NCBI RefSeq assembly: GCF_027111255.2
Contig: NZ_CP114285.2
Location: 2,046,001-2,110,000 of the forward strand
DNA length: 64,000 nucleotides
Source of the DNA: Flavobacterium flavigenum
GTDB taxonomy: Bacteria; Bacteroidota; Bacteroidia; Flavobacteriales; Flavobacteriaceae
Reading direction: 5' to 3'
Position 1 is the first letter of the stretch. Every line of letters starts with the position of its first letter. The notes beneath the pieces are model-generated. The model did no database searches and was not told where the DNA came from. It saw only the letters and a list, made by a program, of their open reading frames with translations. Both the position numbers and the translations under genes were made by a program. Positions 54,361-63,859 of the stretch are shown here, piece by piece.

Positions 54361-56076
54361 ATGAACAAAACAGTAAATATTAACTTAGGCGGTATGTTTT
54401 TTCACATCGATGAAGATGCATATTTAAAATTGACACGCTATTTTGACGCTATAAAAAGATCATTGAACAACTCATCCGGACAAGATGAAATTATTAAGGA
54501 CATTGAAATGCGTGTTTCTGAACTTTTAACAGAAAAACAGAAGAGCGAAAAACATGTTGTTGGCTTAAAAGATGTTGACGAGGTGATTGCGGTAATGGGA
54601 CAGCCTGAAGATTACAGACTTGAAGACGAAGGAAGTACTAATCATTCTTTTAATTATGACAACAGAAAACACAAAAAATTATACCGTGATAAAGAAAAAG
54701 GTATGATTGGCGGTGTTGCTACAGGTTTAGGACACTATTTTGGAGTTGATGCTGTATGGATTAAAATCGTGTTCTTAATATTTGTTTTTGCAGGTTTCGG
54801 AACCGGAATTTTAGCTTATTTCGTATTATGGGTTGTAACTCCTGAGGCGGTTACAACTTCAGAAAAACTGGAAATGACAGGAGAACCGGTAACAATTTCT
54901 AACATCGAAAAGAAAGTTCGTGAAGAGATTGACTCATTGTCTGATAAATTTAAAAATGCAGATTATGACAAAATGGGAAATCAGGTAAAGTCTGGAGCTG
55001 AGAGAATAAGTAGTTCATTTGGAGACTTTGTTATGACGGTTTTTAAAATCTTCGCAAAATTTTTAGGGGTCATTCTTATTATGTCCGGAGTTACTGTCTT
55101 AATACTATTACTAATTGGAGTCTTCACTTTAGGGACAAATGTTTTTCTTGATTTCCCTTGGGAAAACTTTATTGAAGCCGGAAATTTTACTGATTATCCA
55201 ATCTGGTCATTCGGTTTATTAATGTTCTTTGCCGTTGGAATTCCGTTTTTCTTTTTGACGCTTTTGGGTTTCAAATTGTTGTCCCCAAATACAAAAACTA
55301 TCGGAAATATTGCAAAATATACTCTGTTAGCGATTTGGATTATTGCTGTTGCCATTGCAATCAGTATCGGAATCAAACAGGCTACTGAAATATCATACGA
55401 TAATAAAACAGTAGAGAAAAAAGCAATCAACATTACTCCTAATGACACACTATATGTAAAGTTTAGATATAATGATTACTATGCCAAAGACTTAGATCAT
55501 CATAAAGAGTTTGAGTTTGTACAGGATTCTGCCAATAATGCTTTAATTTACTCAAATGATGTTCGTTTACACGTATTGCATACCGACCAGGCTGCGCCTT
55601 ATTTACAAATAGAAAAAAGCGCCAGAGGAAACTCGTTTACAAGTGCTAAAAAAAGAGCAGAAAAAATCAATTATAATATTGATATTAAAGGAAATTACTT
55701 AATTTTGGATAATTATTTTCTTACAGACGTAAAAAATAAATTCAGAGGTCAGGAAGTAGATGTTTTTTTATATTTGCCAGAAGGACAGTTATTTAAGCCA
55801 GATTCTTCTATACAGGATTATGATGACTCTGAAAATGATTTTTTCAATTTACACTTTAGCGGTAACTATAACTATAAAGTAGAAGGTTCTAAAATAAAAT
55901 GTCTGAACTGTCCAGCTGATGAGGATGAAGACAATGATTTTGAAGAAGATACTATAGCAAATGATACTGTAAAAGAAGTTTCGATTAAAATTAACGGGGA
56001 AGAAGTTTTAAATGCAAAAAAAGGCAAAGGGAAATTAACCACTGATAAAAACGGAGTTATTATCAAAATTAACTAA
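54361..56076 (+). CDS. PspC-domain envelope protein
   Basis: A 571-residue protein. Residues ~1-95 are a DUF-type cytoplasmic domain (KTVNINLGGMFFHIDEDAYL). The PspC domain follows at ~100-165 (KKLYRDKEKGMIGGVATGLG HYFGVDAVWIKI, then a transmembrane helix and LWVVTPEA). Further transmembrane helices are at ~235-330. A periplasmic part of ~220 residues with beta pattern ends in a DUF2807-like tail (KEVSIKINGEEVLNA). PspC proteins respond to envelope stress. Co-transcribed with padR and followed 7 bp later by a DUF2807 lipoprotein. Confidence 0.88.
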   Translation: MNKTVNINLGGMFFHIDEDAYLKLTRYFDAIKRSLNNSSGQDEIIKDIEMRVSELLTEKQKSEKHVVGLKDVDEVIAVMGQPEDYRLEDEGSTNHSFNYDNRKHKKLYRDKEKGMIGGVATGLGHYFGVDAVWIKIVFLIFVFAGFGTGILAYFVLWVVTPEAVTTSEKLEMTGEPVTISNIEKKVREEIDSLSDKFKNADYDKMGNQVKSGAERISSSFGDFVMTVFKIFAKFLGVILIMSGVTVLILLLIGVFTLGTNVFLDFPWENFIEAGNFTDYPIWSFGLLMFFAVGIPFFFLTLLGFKLLSPNTKTIGNIAKYTLLAIWIIAVAIAISIGIKQATEISYDNKTVEKKAINITPNDTLYVKFRYNDYYAKDLDHHKEFEFVQDSANNALIYSNDVRLHVLHTDQAAPYLQIEKSARGNSFTSAKKRAEKINYNIDIKGNYLILDNYFLTDVKNKFRGQEVDVFLYLPEGQLFKPDSSIQDYDDSENDFFNLHFSGNYNYKVEGSKIKCLNCPADEDEDNDFEEDTIANDTVKEVSIKINGEEVLNAKKGKGKLTTDKNGVIIKIN

Positions 56077-56083
56077 GAAAACC

Positions 56084-56815
56084 ATGATAAAAATAATCAT
56101 TCATATTACGAAATTCATTATTGCCACTATCACTGCATTATTGTTTGCCTCATGTAATTTTAATATAAACTCAATTGAAGGCAGCGGAAATGTTACTACC
56201 GAAAAAAGAATTGTTCAGGGCGATTTTAAAAATGTATCTGTCAGCAATGCGATAGATTTAGTAATTGAACAATCTGATGCTACAGAAATTATCGTTGAAG
56301 CAGACGATAATATCCAAAAAGAGATTACAACTAAAGTTGAAAACGGAACTTTGATCATTTCATGCAAATTCAGTTCGTTTAACAATGTAACCAAAAAAGT
56401 TACTGTAAAAATGCCGGTTATTGACAAAATCGAAGCTTCGAGCGCCTCATCTGTACACAGCAAAAATGTACTTCAGGGAGAAAATATACGTCTGGATGCA
56501 TCAAGTGCTTCTACAATAGATGTTAATATTGAATCTGACAATATCTCTTTTGAATCCGGAAGTGGCAGTACCATAAATGTACAAGGAAAAGCATTAAAAA
56601 TTAAAACATCAGCTTCTAGCGGCTCCAGCATTAATGCAGAGAAATTATTTGCAAACGAAGTTGAAGCAGAAGCGTCAAGCGGAGCCAGCATAAATGTGCA
56701 TCCTATTTTACGATTAAAAGCAGATGCATCAAGCGGATCAAGCATTAATTATGATTCATCTCCTAAAACAATAGAAAAATCTGAAAATTCAGGAGGAAGC
56801 ATCAGTCAGGGATAA
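56084..56815 (+). CDS. DUF2807 (GIN domain) lipoprotein
   Basis: A 243-residue lipoprotein with lipobox ending at Cys24 (LLFASC). The rest is a right-handed beta-solenoid of the GIN/DUF2807 type: GDFKNVSVSNAIDLVIEQSD, VEADDNIQKEITTKVENGTL, and Ser/Ala-rich rungs (EASSASSVHS, TSASSGSSINAE). Surface or periplasmic location. The function of the family is unclear. Belongs to the padR-pspC operon. Confidence 0.85.
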   Translation: MIKIIIHITKFIIATITALLFASCNFNINSIEGSGNVTTEKRIVQGDFKNVSVSNAIDLVIEQSDATEIIVEADDNIQKEITTKVENGTLIISCKFSSFNNVTKKVTVKMPVIDKIEASSASSVHSKNVLQGENIRLDASSASTIDVNIESDNISFESGSGSTINVQGKALKIKTSASSGSSINAEKLFANEVEAEASSGASINVHPILRLKADASSGSSINYDSSPKTIEKSENSGGSISQG

Positions 56816-56902
56816 ACACTATTGAAGTGTTAAATATAAAAGAAATCATTCATCAAAAGTGGATGATTTTTTTATATTTGTCAAAATCAAAATTTAGAAT
56901 TA

Positions 56903-57736
56903 ATGAAAAAAAATACAGTCTTGTTCTTACTACTATTAGTTACAACTTTAACTTTTGCCCAAAAGAGAGAAAAAATAAAAGGTTCTAAAATTGTTACCAC
57001 ATCTATAAAAGAAGTTGGTGATTTTGATGCTCTTGAAGTAGATGATAATATTGAAGTGTATCTGGAGAGAGGCGAAAAAAACGAAATAAAAATCGAAGCC
57101 GATGATAATTTACACGACATTATTGGAATGGATTTAAGAGAAAAAACACTTCGTTTGTATACTTCAAAAGAGTCTACAATTTTTAAAAAATTATCAGTAA
57201 GGATTACTTATACAAAATCATTATCAAAAGTAATTACTAAAAATGACGCTATAGTCTATGCTATTCAGGAACTTCAGTTAGATGATATTGCATTTAACAG
57301 TTTTGATTATTCTAAATTATTTCTGAATGTCAATGCGAAGAAATTCAGTTTAGTTTCCGATGATAAATCAAAATCGGAAATAAATTTAAAAGCAGATGAA
57401 GCGGCTTTACAATTAAGCAAAAGCTCCTCAATAAAATCTTTAGTTTCTGCAATTAAATTCAAATGCGATTTATACCAGAAAGCAAACGCTGTAATTGAAG
57501 GTGTAGCTGAAAAAGGAAGTGTTCGTATAGATAATAATTCCGTTTTTACCGGAACAAAGTTTAACATAAAAGAAGCCAGTTTTACTGCCGAAAATAATGC
57601 AACAGGAACCGTAATGGCAGAAATTTCGATTTCACTTGCCATTGGAGACAAAGCTGAAGTTTCGCTTTTAGGAAAACCAAAAATAGAACTTACTCGTTTT
57701 AGTGAAGAAGCCAAATTGATTAAGAAGATTAAATAA
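56903..57736 (+). CDS. DUF2807 (GIN domain) secreted protein
   Basis: A 277-residue protein with a signal peptide (1-19, ending TFAQ) and a DUF2807 solenoid (GDFDALEVDDNIEVYLERGE, EADDNLHDIIGMDLREKTLR LYTS). It is a distant paralogue of the preceding lipoprotein but is not itself lipidated. An 87-bp gap with a weak hairpin separates them, so it may have its own promoter. Role not known. Confidence 0.82.
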   Translation: MKKNTVLFLLLLVTTLTFAQKREKIKGSKIVTTSIKEVGDFDALEVDDNIEVYLERGEKNEIKIEADDNLHDIIGMDLREKTLRLYTSKESTIFKKLSVRITYTKSLSKVITKNDAIVYAIQELQLDDIAFNSFDYSKLFLNVNAKKFSLVSDDKSKSEINLKADEAALQLSKSSSIKSLVSAIKFKCDLYQKANAVIEGVAEKGSVRIDNNSVFTGTKFNIKEASFTAENNATGTVMAEISISLAIGDKAEVSLLGKPKIELTRFSEEAKLIKKIK

Positions 57737-57751
57737 AGATTTCAGGTTTCA

Positions 57752-57797
57752 CAAATAAAAAAATCCATTCCTAAACGCGAATGGATTTTTTTATTTG
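57752..57797. terminator. Bidirectional terminator between DUF2807 and thioredoxin reductase genes
   Basis: CAAATAAAAAAATCCATT and AATGGATTTTTTTATTTG form an 18-bp stem between convergent genes. Confidence 0.88.
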
Positions 57798-57860
57798 TGA
57801 ATTCCAGATTAAGCTCCAACAACTTGAAACTTTAAACAAAGAAAACCTAAAACCAAACTT

Positions 57861-58808
57861 TTATTCTTTAGCAGCCAAATAACGTTCAGCATCAAGTGCA
57901 GCCATACATCCAGTACCCGCAGCTGTAATCGCCTGACGATATACATGGTCTGCAGCATCACCTGCTACAAAAACACCCTCAACATTTGTTTTAGATGTTC
58001 CCGGAACATTAATAATGTAACCAGTTTCGTCAAGTGTGATATAATCTTTAAATATATCTGTATTTGGTTTGTGACCAATAGCTACGAAAAATCCTGTAGC
58101 AGGAATTTCAATAACTTCTGCAGTAGTTTTATTTAAAGCTTTAATAGCATGTACTACATTTCCGTCACCTAAAACTTCTACGGTATCATGATTCATTAAA
58201 ATCTCAATATTTTCAGTTTTACGAACACGCTCCTCCATAATTTTAGAAGCCCTGAATTTTTCGCTTCTTACCAGCATTGTCACTTTTTTACAAAGTTTTG
58301 ACAAATAATGCGCTTCTTCACAGGCAGAATCACCTGCTCCTACAATCACCACTTCCTGATTACGGTAGAAGAACCCATCACAAACCGCACAGGCAGAAAC
58401 TCCCCCACCCATATTCAGATAATGCTGCTCTGATGGGAGTCCCAGATATTTAGCTGAAGCACCGGTTGAAATAATCACGGTTTCACAGTGCAATTCTATC
58501 TTATCGTTAATCCAAACTTTATGAATATCTCCTGAAAAATCAACCTTTGTAGCCCATCCGTCACGTATATCCGCCCCAAAACGTTTTGCCTGTTCCTGTA
58601 ACTGAATCATCATTTCCGGTCCTGTAACCCCATCAACATAACCCGGAAAATTTTCAACTTCATTAGTCGTTGTCAACTGACCTCCTGGCTGCATTCCCTG
58701 ATATAAAACCGGGTTCATATTTGCTCTGGCAGCATAAATAGCAGCAGTATAGCCTGCCGGACCAGAACCAATAATAAGGCATTTAATTTTTTCGATTGTA
58801 TCTGACAT
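57861..58808 (-). CDS. trxB: Thioredoxin-disulfide reductase
   Basis: A 315-residue flavoprotein that passes electrons from NADPH via FAD to thioredoxin. The FAD motif is IIGSGPAGYTAA (12-23), the redox-active pair Cys140-Cys143 lies in ACAVCDGFFYRN, the NADPH motif is VIVGAGDSACEEA (~154-166), and the second FAD motif is GVFVAGDAAD (~278-287). Length is normal for the family. Single-gene unit ending at the bidirectional terminator. Confidence 0.96.
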   Translation of the reverse strand: MSDTIEKIKCLIIGSGPAGYTAAIYAARANMNPVLYQGMQPGGQLTTTNEVENFPGYVDGVTGPEMMIQLQEQAKRFGADIRDGWATKVDFSGDIHKVWINDKIELHCETVIISTGASAKYLGLPSEQHYLNMGGGVSACAVCDGFFYRNQEVVIVGAGDSACEEAHYLSKLCKKVTMLVRSEKFRASKIMEERVRKTENIEILMNHDTVEVLGDGNVVHAIKALNKTTAEVIEIPATGFFVAIGHKPNTDIFKDYITLDETGYIINVPGTSKTNVEGVFVAGDAADHVYRQAITAAGTGCMAALDAERYLAAKE

Positions 58809-59009
58809 AATATTATGGTTGTATTAATAATTATGTTGCAAAAATAAGTTTTTATTGTTGGAAAAAAGAATACGATTAATCAGTTTTTATTATTCTAAAA
58901 TAGAGAGCTGTAAATCTGTTATATAAAACACATTGGATAAAATTAAGGAGAAGATTAACTGAGACAAGATTACAGCATTATCCTGAAAAGCAATTAACTT
59001 TTTAAATTT

Positions 59010-60185
59010 TCAATGATTATCTTCTGATATAACAGGCAATTGGTAGATTAACCTCTGTATAATTGTCAGCCATATACTTGAAAACAGCATCGTGAAAGTT
59101 ATCACAGAAAGCGTAATCTGATGTATATAGCTATCAACAAGCCCAAGGGAAGCAGCGAGAGTTACCAGTACGAAGCTGAATTCTCCAATTTGTGAAAGAA
59201 GCCCTCCTCCATAAAGACTGTCTCGCAAATTATTTCCGGTAACCTTAAAAAGTATGGTATTAATAAAACTGTTAATCACTAAAACAGTGATTGCAATCAG
59301 GATAATTATACCCACATTGTTACTGACAAAGTTGATGTCAAGCTGCAATCCAATAGCAAGAAAAAAGAAAGCCATAAAGAAAACCCTGAAAGGAATTAAT
59401 GCTTTTCCAAGCCATCGTGTTGCTTTATCCTGACCAATTATGATTCCGCCTGCAAATGCCCCAAATGCTGGAGAAAGCCCAAACCATGAACTAAACCAGG
59501 CCATTCCAAAACAGATGCAAAAACCAATAAAAACTTGCAGATCATGATCGGCAATTATTTCTCTCCGCATAGGAATCTGAAAAAGCTTTTTCCTAATTGC
59601 AGCTCTCAGGAATAGTAGTATTAGTACTCCACCTATACATACTTTTACAAGCTCGAAAACAGTTATGTTAGTGCCCGAGATAAAATTCAGGGATAAAATC
59701 ATAGGAATAACCAATATATCTTGTACTAAAAGTACTCCACAAGTTATAATCCCCAACTGACTTTTAATTTCTCCGGTCCTTTCCAAATATTGAAAAACTA
59801 TTGCAGAACTGCTCAGACTTATTACAAACGACAGTAGTACTATTGTATTCAATGTCCATTCAGCCTTCCCTCCTATTAAATATATACATATAAAACTTAA
59901 TACAATCTGGACTAAAGCAATAAGAAAGGGTTCGTAAAAGTTTTGGCTAAAGTGGCGTAAATCTATATCAGCACCTATGGAAAACATCAAAAGTACAATT
60001 CCTATTTCTCCCAGATCTGCCACTACTTCAGGAGCGTGAATTATATTTAAAACATTAGGACCTAGAAGTACACCAGATACTATATAAGCAATAAAATAAG
60101 GCTGTTTAAAACGGCGCAGTAACAGAATTAGGAATAAAACCACACAGGAAAGCACAGCTATTCCTGAGAATAATTGTGAGGACAT
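59010..60185 (-). CDS. CPA2-family cation/proton antiporter (KefB-like)
   Basis: A 391-residue membrane protein with about 12 transmembrane helices. Family marks: FIAYIVSGVLLGPNVLNIIH, LGEIGIVLLMFSIGADIDLR, SLSSSAIVFQYLERTGE and LSPAFGAFAGGIIIGQD. It lacks the C-terminal TrkA-N/RCK domain of full KefB/KefC, so it is a short antiporter without the nucleotide-gated part. Exchanges potassium or sodium for protons. Starts 77 bp after the Hsp20 stop, with a hairpin between. Confidence 0.88.
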   Translation of the reverse strand: MSSQLFSGIAVLSCVVLFLILLLRRFKQPYFIAYIVSGVLLGPNVLNIIHAPEVVADLGEIGIVLLMFSIGADIDLRHFSQNFYEPFLIALVQIVLSFICIYLIGGKAEWTLNTIVLLSFVISLSSSAIVFQYLERTGEIKSQLGIITCGVLLVQDILVIPMILSLNFISGTNITVFELVKVCIGGVLILLFLRAAIRKKLFQIPMRREIIADHDLQVFIGFCICFGMAWFSSWFGLSPAFGAFAGGIIIGQDKATRWLGKALIPFRVFFMAFFFLAIGLQLDINFVSNNVGIIILIAITVLVINSFINTILFKVTGNNLRDSLYGGGLLSQIGEFSFVLVTLAASLGLVDSYIHQITLSVITFTMLFSSIWLTIIQRLIYQLPVISEDNH

Positions 60186-60212
60186 AACATAAGATGATTT
60201 ATAAAAAACAAT

Positions 60213-60240
60213 AAAAGCCGCCCTAAAAAAGGGCAGCTTT
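60213..60240 (-). terminator. Terminator of the Hsp20 gene
   Basis: AAAGCCGCCCT...AGGGCAGCTTT forms an 11-bp stem with one mismatch, directly after the stop codon at 60263 on the minus strand. Confidence 0.7.
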
Positions 60241-60262
60241 GCACAAGGGTAAAAAAACGAAA

Positions 60263-60715
60263 TTAAGCAATTTCGATCATTCTTGGAGGTCTTTGCTTAG
60301 CCTCTTCTTTTTTTGGAATAGATAAATGGAGAAGTCCATTTTCATAACGGGCACTGATTTTGTCCTCGTCTACCACGTTTTTAGGAAGTTCAAAACTTCT
60401 CTGGAATGACTGGTAGCTGAATTCCCTACGAGTAAAATTCTCCTGTTCTGTAGTGTGTTGATTTTGTTTCTCTGATGAAATAGTCAACAGGTTACCGTCA
60501 AGTGTTACTTTGAAGTCATTTTTGTCCAGACCAGGGGCAGCTACTTCTACTTCATAATTATCTGAAGTTTCTTTGATGTTTACTGATGGCAGCGTAGTGC
60601 TTGTAGTTGAAAAATTGTTGCTTTCCCAATTGAAAAGCTCACGGCCAAAAACGTCATCAAAAAACGTACGTGGCAAACCATTAAGCTGGTTTCCGTTTCT
60701 CTTGATAAGATTCAT
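60263..60715 (-). CDS. Hsp20/alpha-crystallin small heat-shock protein
   Basis: A 150-residue chaperone. The alpha-crystallin domain covers ~43-140 (PSVNIKETSDNYEVEVAAPG, KNDFKVTLDGNLLTISSEK, ENGLLHLSIPKKEE), and the C-terminus carries the IxI-type motif IEIA used in oligomer assembly. It holds unfolded proteins for other chaperones. A heat- or stress-controlled promoter would be expected in the 60716-61197 region but none was recognised. Confidence 0.93.
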   Translation of the reverse strand: MNLIKRNGNQLNGLPRTFFDDVFGRELFNWESNNFSTTSTTLPSVNIKETSDNYEVEVAAPGLDKNDFKVTLDGNLLTISSEKQNQHTTEQENFTRREFSYQSFQRSFELPKNVVDEDKISARYENGLLHLSIPKKEEAKQRPPRMIEIA

Positions 60716-61197
60716 AACATTTTACTTTTAAATTGTTTGACAATATTTTTTTGAACATACACTGATTAGCAGTGCATCAGGTCTAAAAACCAAAATTATG
60801 CCAATCAAAAAAAATGACATTTTTTCAGTTTCAACTATCTAAGCCAATTTTATTTATAGTAAATTATTATAAAATTCTGATGCGATTTTTCAAAATTTTA
60901 TTCGGATATTTAAAATATTTATAAAAAATAGTTATCAGTATGAATTTAAAATACTGACAATTTTGCAATCTCCATCTGAAAAACTGTCAACTTTTAAGAA
61001 AACATATTAACTTAAAGTGTAAATGGATTCAATTTTTGGAATTTAAAATTATGTATTGAGATTATAATACATTAAATAATCAGTTCTAAACTTAATGAAG
61101 ATGATTGCAATTAATATCAATACGTTTTTACAAGAAAAAGAAAATCCCCTTAAATCATACGATTCAAGGGGATTTTGATAACACTGTAAGTTTAGTG
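60716..61197. other. AT-rich intergenic region between Hsp20 and tRNA-Pro
   Basis: No gene seen in 482 bases. A small palindrome CACTGATTAGCAGTG lies at 60760-60774, in the upstream region of the Hsp20 gene, and the terminator of the tRNA gene is at 61141-61176. Confidence 0.5.
61141..61176 (-). terminator. Terminator of the tRNA-Pro gene
   Basis: AAAATCCCCTT and AAGGGGATTTT form an 11-bp stem with A/T-runs, 22 bases downstream of the tRNA 3' end. Confidence 0.8.
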
Positions 61198-61272
61198 TCG
61201 GGGTGGCAGGATTCGAACCTGCGGCCTCCTGCTCCCAAAGCAGGCGCGATAACCGGGCTACGCTACACCCCG
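61198..61272 (-). tRNA. tRNA-Pro (anticodon TGG)
   Basis: On the minus strand the acceptor stem CGGGGTG pairs with CACCCCG, followed by discriminator base A. The anticodon loop CTTTGGGAGC-type segment carries TGG within the stem CCTGC/GCAGG, and the T-arm has GGTTCGAATCC. No CCA is encoded. The 87-residue open frame across it is a chance frame. Confidence 0.93.
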
Positions 61273-61571
61273 TAAGCGGGTGCAAATATATAACTATTTT
61301 TGGCTTATCCAAAACAATTTTAGAAATAAGAAAAAATTAAATTAAAATTCACAAAAGTCACCTTAATATATTAACCGGCTAAATCGGAAATCAGAACCTT
61401 TTTTACTAAACAACAATTTACAGTAAAGCAAAGCAAGTTAGGGAATTTAGCTTAAATTGTTTTCAAACACCCATCAAACAAAGGCTAAGCAAGGTTTCAC
61501 AAATGTTAACAAAATAGATTTTCAAAAACCATAAATAATTGTATTTTTACGGTTCAAAATTCAGAAAATAA

Positions 61572-62339
61572 ATGGGCAAAATCATTGCTATTGCTAATCA
61601 AAAAGGAGGCGTTGGAAAAACTACTACATCAGTAAATCTTGCTGCCTCATTAGGTGTTTTAGAGAAAAAAGTTTTATTGATCGATGCTGATCCTCAAGCC
61701 AATGCCACTTCTGGTCTTGGAATTGATGTGGAAACAGTTGAAACCGGAACTTACCAGATTCTTGAACACACTGTAACACCAAAAGAAGCTATTCTAAAAT
61801 GTACAGCTCCAAATGTTGACGTGATACCTGCTCACATTGATCTTGTTGCGATCGAAATTGAGCTGGTTGATAAAGAAAACCGTGAATACATGCTTAAAAA
61901 AGCATTAGAAGAAGCTAAAAAAGAGTATGATTTCATCATAATCGACTGTGCACCTTCTTTAGGATTATTAACTTTAAATGCTTTAACAGCTGCTGATTCT
62001 GTAGTTATTCCGATTCAGTGTGAATATTTTGCACTTGAAGGATTAGGAAAGCTATTGAACACTATTAAAAGTATTCAGAAAATACATAATCCTGACCTGG
62101 ATATTGAAGGATTACTACTAACCATGTATGATTCAAGATTACGTTTGTCAAATCAGGTTGTTGAAGAGGTTCAAAAGCACTTTAACGATATGGTTTTTGA
62201 AACCGTTATTCAGCGAAATGTAAAATTAAGTGAAGCCCCAAGTTTTGGAGAAAGCATCATTAATTATGACGCAACAAGCAAAGGAGCAGTGAATTACATT
62301 AATTTAGCTCAGGAAATTATAAAGAAAAACAGCAAATAG
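61572..62339 (+). CDS. parA: ParA chromosome-partitioning ATPase
   Basis: A 255-residue Soj/ParA-type ATPase. The deviant Walker A motif KGGVGKTTTSVNLAA is at residues ~10-24, Walker A' is LLIDADPQAN (~36-45) and Walker B is FIIIDCAPSLG (~115-125). It separates replicated origins together with ParB, whose gene starts 5 bp later. Length is normal. Confidence 0.96.
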   Translation: MGKIIAIANQKGGVGKTTTSVNLAASLGVLEKKVLLIDADPQANATSGLGIDVETVETGTYQILEHTVTPKEAILKCTAPNVDVIPAHIDLVAIEIELVDKENREYMLKKALEEAKKEYDFIIIDCAPSLGLLTLNALTAADSVVIPIQCEYFALEGLGKLLNTIKSIQKIHNPDLDIEGLLLTMYDSRLRLSNQVVEEVQKHFNDMVFETVIQRNVKLSEAPSFGESIINYDATSKGAVNYINLAQEIIKKNSK

Positions 62340-62344
62340 TTTTT

Positions 62345-63247
62345 ATGACAAAAGCAATTAAAAAACAAGCCTTAGGGAGAGGATTATCAGCATTATTAAA
62401 AGATCCGGAAAATGACATTACATCAGTAGAAGACAAAAATGCTGACAAAGTTGTTGGAAACATCATTGAGCTTGAAATAAGTGCTATCGAAATAAATCCG
62501 TTTCAGCCCAGAAGTAATTTCAATGAGGAATCTTTACGTGAATTAGCCACTTCTATTAAAGAACTTGGTGTAATTCAACCTATTACTGTTCGAAAATTAG
62601 ATTTTAATAAATACCAGTTAATTTCCGGAGAGCGTCGTTTGCGTGCTTCGACTTTGATAGGCTTAACACATATTCCTGCTTACATCCGTATTGCTAATGA
62701 TAATGAATCATTGGTAATGGCTTTGGTTGAAAACATTCAGCGTCATGACTTAGACCCTATTGAGATTGCTCTTTCATACCAGCGTCTGATGGATGAAATT
62801 CAGCTAACTCAAGAACAAATGAGTGAACGTGTTGGTAAAAAACGTTCTACGATTGCCAATTATTTACGTCTTCTAAAATTAGACCCAATCATTCAGACAG
62901 GTATCCGCGATGGCTTTATCAGTATGGGGCACGGAAGAGCTATTATCAATATTGAAGATCTGGACATTCAGACCGATATTTACCAAAAAATAGTGAGTCA
63001 AAACCTATCAGTACGTGAAACTGAGACTTTAGTTAAAAATTATCACGAAAGCCTGCAGCCCAAAGCTGAAGGAAAACCAAAAATAGCTTCTTCATTTGTA
63101 GTTAAAGAAACGCAAAAAAACACATTCAATGACTATTTTGGTTCAAAAGTTGATATAAAAGTTGCCGGAAACGGAAAAGGAAAAATTACAATTCCGTTTA
63201 ACTCAGAAGCCGACTTTAACAGAATTATAAAATTAATAAACGGATAG
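62345..63247 (+). CDS. parB: ParB chromosome-partitioning protein
   Basis: A 300-residue DNA-binding CTPase. N-terminal LGRGLSALL, the ParB/Spo0J motifs IEINPFQPR, LGVIQPITVRK and SGERRLRAS (CTP-binding), ENIQRHDLDPIE, and a helix-turn-helix (LTQEQMSERVGKKRSTIANY) are all present. It loads at parS sites and works with ParA. No parS site was recognised in the window. Its stop overlaps the next start by one base. Confidence 0.96.
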   Translation: MTKAIKKQALGRGLSALLKDPENDITSVEDKNADKVVGNIIELEISAIEINPFQPRSNFNEESLRELATSIKELGVIQPITVRKLDFNKYQLISGERRLRASTLIGLTHIPAYIRIANDNESLVMALVENIQRHDLDPIEIALSYQRLMDEIQLTQEQMSERVGKKRSTIANYLRLLKLDPIIQTGIRDGFISMGHGRAIINIEDLDIQTDIYQKIVSQNLSVRETETLVKNYHESLQPKAEGKPKIASSFVVKETQKNTFNDYFGSKVDIKVAGNGKGKITIPFNSEADFNRIIKLING

Positions 63248-63810
63248 TGAATAAAATTGTCCCCATAACTCTATTGTTCTTTCTATCAGGAACCGTCTCT
63301 TTTTTTGCTCAGGCAAAACAAGAAACGGTTTTAGTCGCTAAAGACACTTCCAAATTAGAAGAAATAGACCCGCTGAGACCAGCAAAAGCTGCCTTCTACT
63401 CGGCAATTTTACCAGGCTTAGGACAGGCATACAATAAAAAATACTGGAAAATCCCTTTGGTATATGGCGCAATTGGCACCAGTATGTATTTTTATCTTGA
63501 TAATCAAAAAAAATATCGAGAAGCAAGAAATGAATACAAAAGAAGACTAGAAGGTTATGAACCAAGCGAAAAATTTGCGAGGCTTGATGACTCCCGTCTT
63601 ATTGCAGCCCAAAAGTTTTATCAGCGTAATCGCGATTTATCCTCATTGTTTGTCGTTGGTTTTTATGCTTTAAATATCATTGATGCTAATGTTGATGCTT
63701 CACTGATACAATTTAATGTGAATGAAAGATTATCTGTACGCCCGGAAATCTACCCTACAGATGTAACTTTTAAACCAAATGTAGGACTAACTTTTAATTA
63801 CAACTTTTAA
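63247..63810 (+). CDS. DUF5683 membrane-anchored protein
   Basis: A 187-residue protein with GTG start overlapping the parB stop (TAGTG) and a signal peptide (VPITLLFFLSGTVSFFAQA). The DUF5683 marks are KAAFYSAILPGLGQAYNKKY WKIPLVYGAIG, with a transmembrane helix and DNQKKYREARNEYKRR. The function is unknown; it stands between parB and dapB in many Flavobacteria. Confidence 0.9.
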   Translation: MNKIVPITLLFFLSGTVSFFAQAKQETVLVAKDTSKLEEIDPLRPAKAAFYSAILPGLGQAYNKKYWKIPLVYGAIGTSMYFYLDNQKKYREARNEYKRRLEGYEPSEKFARLDDSRLIAAQKFYQRNRDLSSLFVVGFYALNIIDANVDASLIQFNVNERLSVRPEIYPTDVTFKPNVGLTFNYNF

Positions 63811-63859
63811 ATAGCTTTTTTACTATTCTATTTAAATAAAAAAAAATATACAAAAAAAA

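Noticed and set aside
61049..61312. Minus-strand frame of 87 codons
   Set aside because: It is read across the tRNA-Pro gene and its terminator.
61490..61510. Possible parS site near parAB (GTTTCAC...GTTAAC)
   Set aside because: Only a partial, non-palindromic match to the parS consensus.
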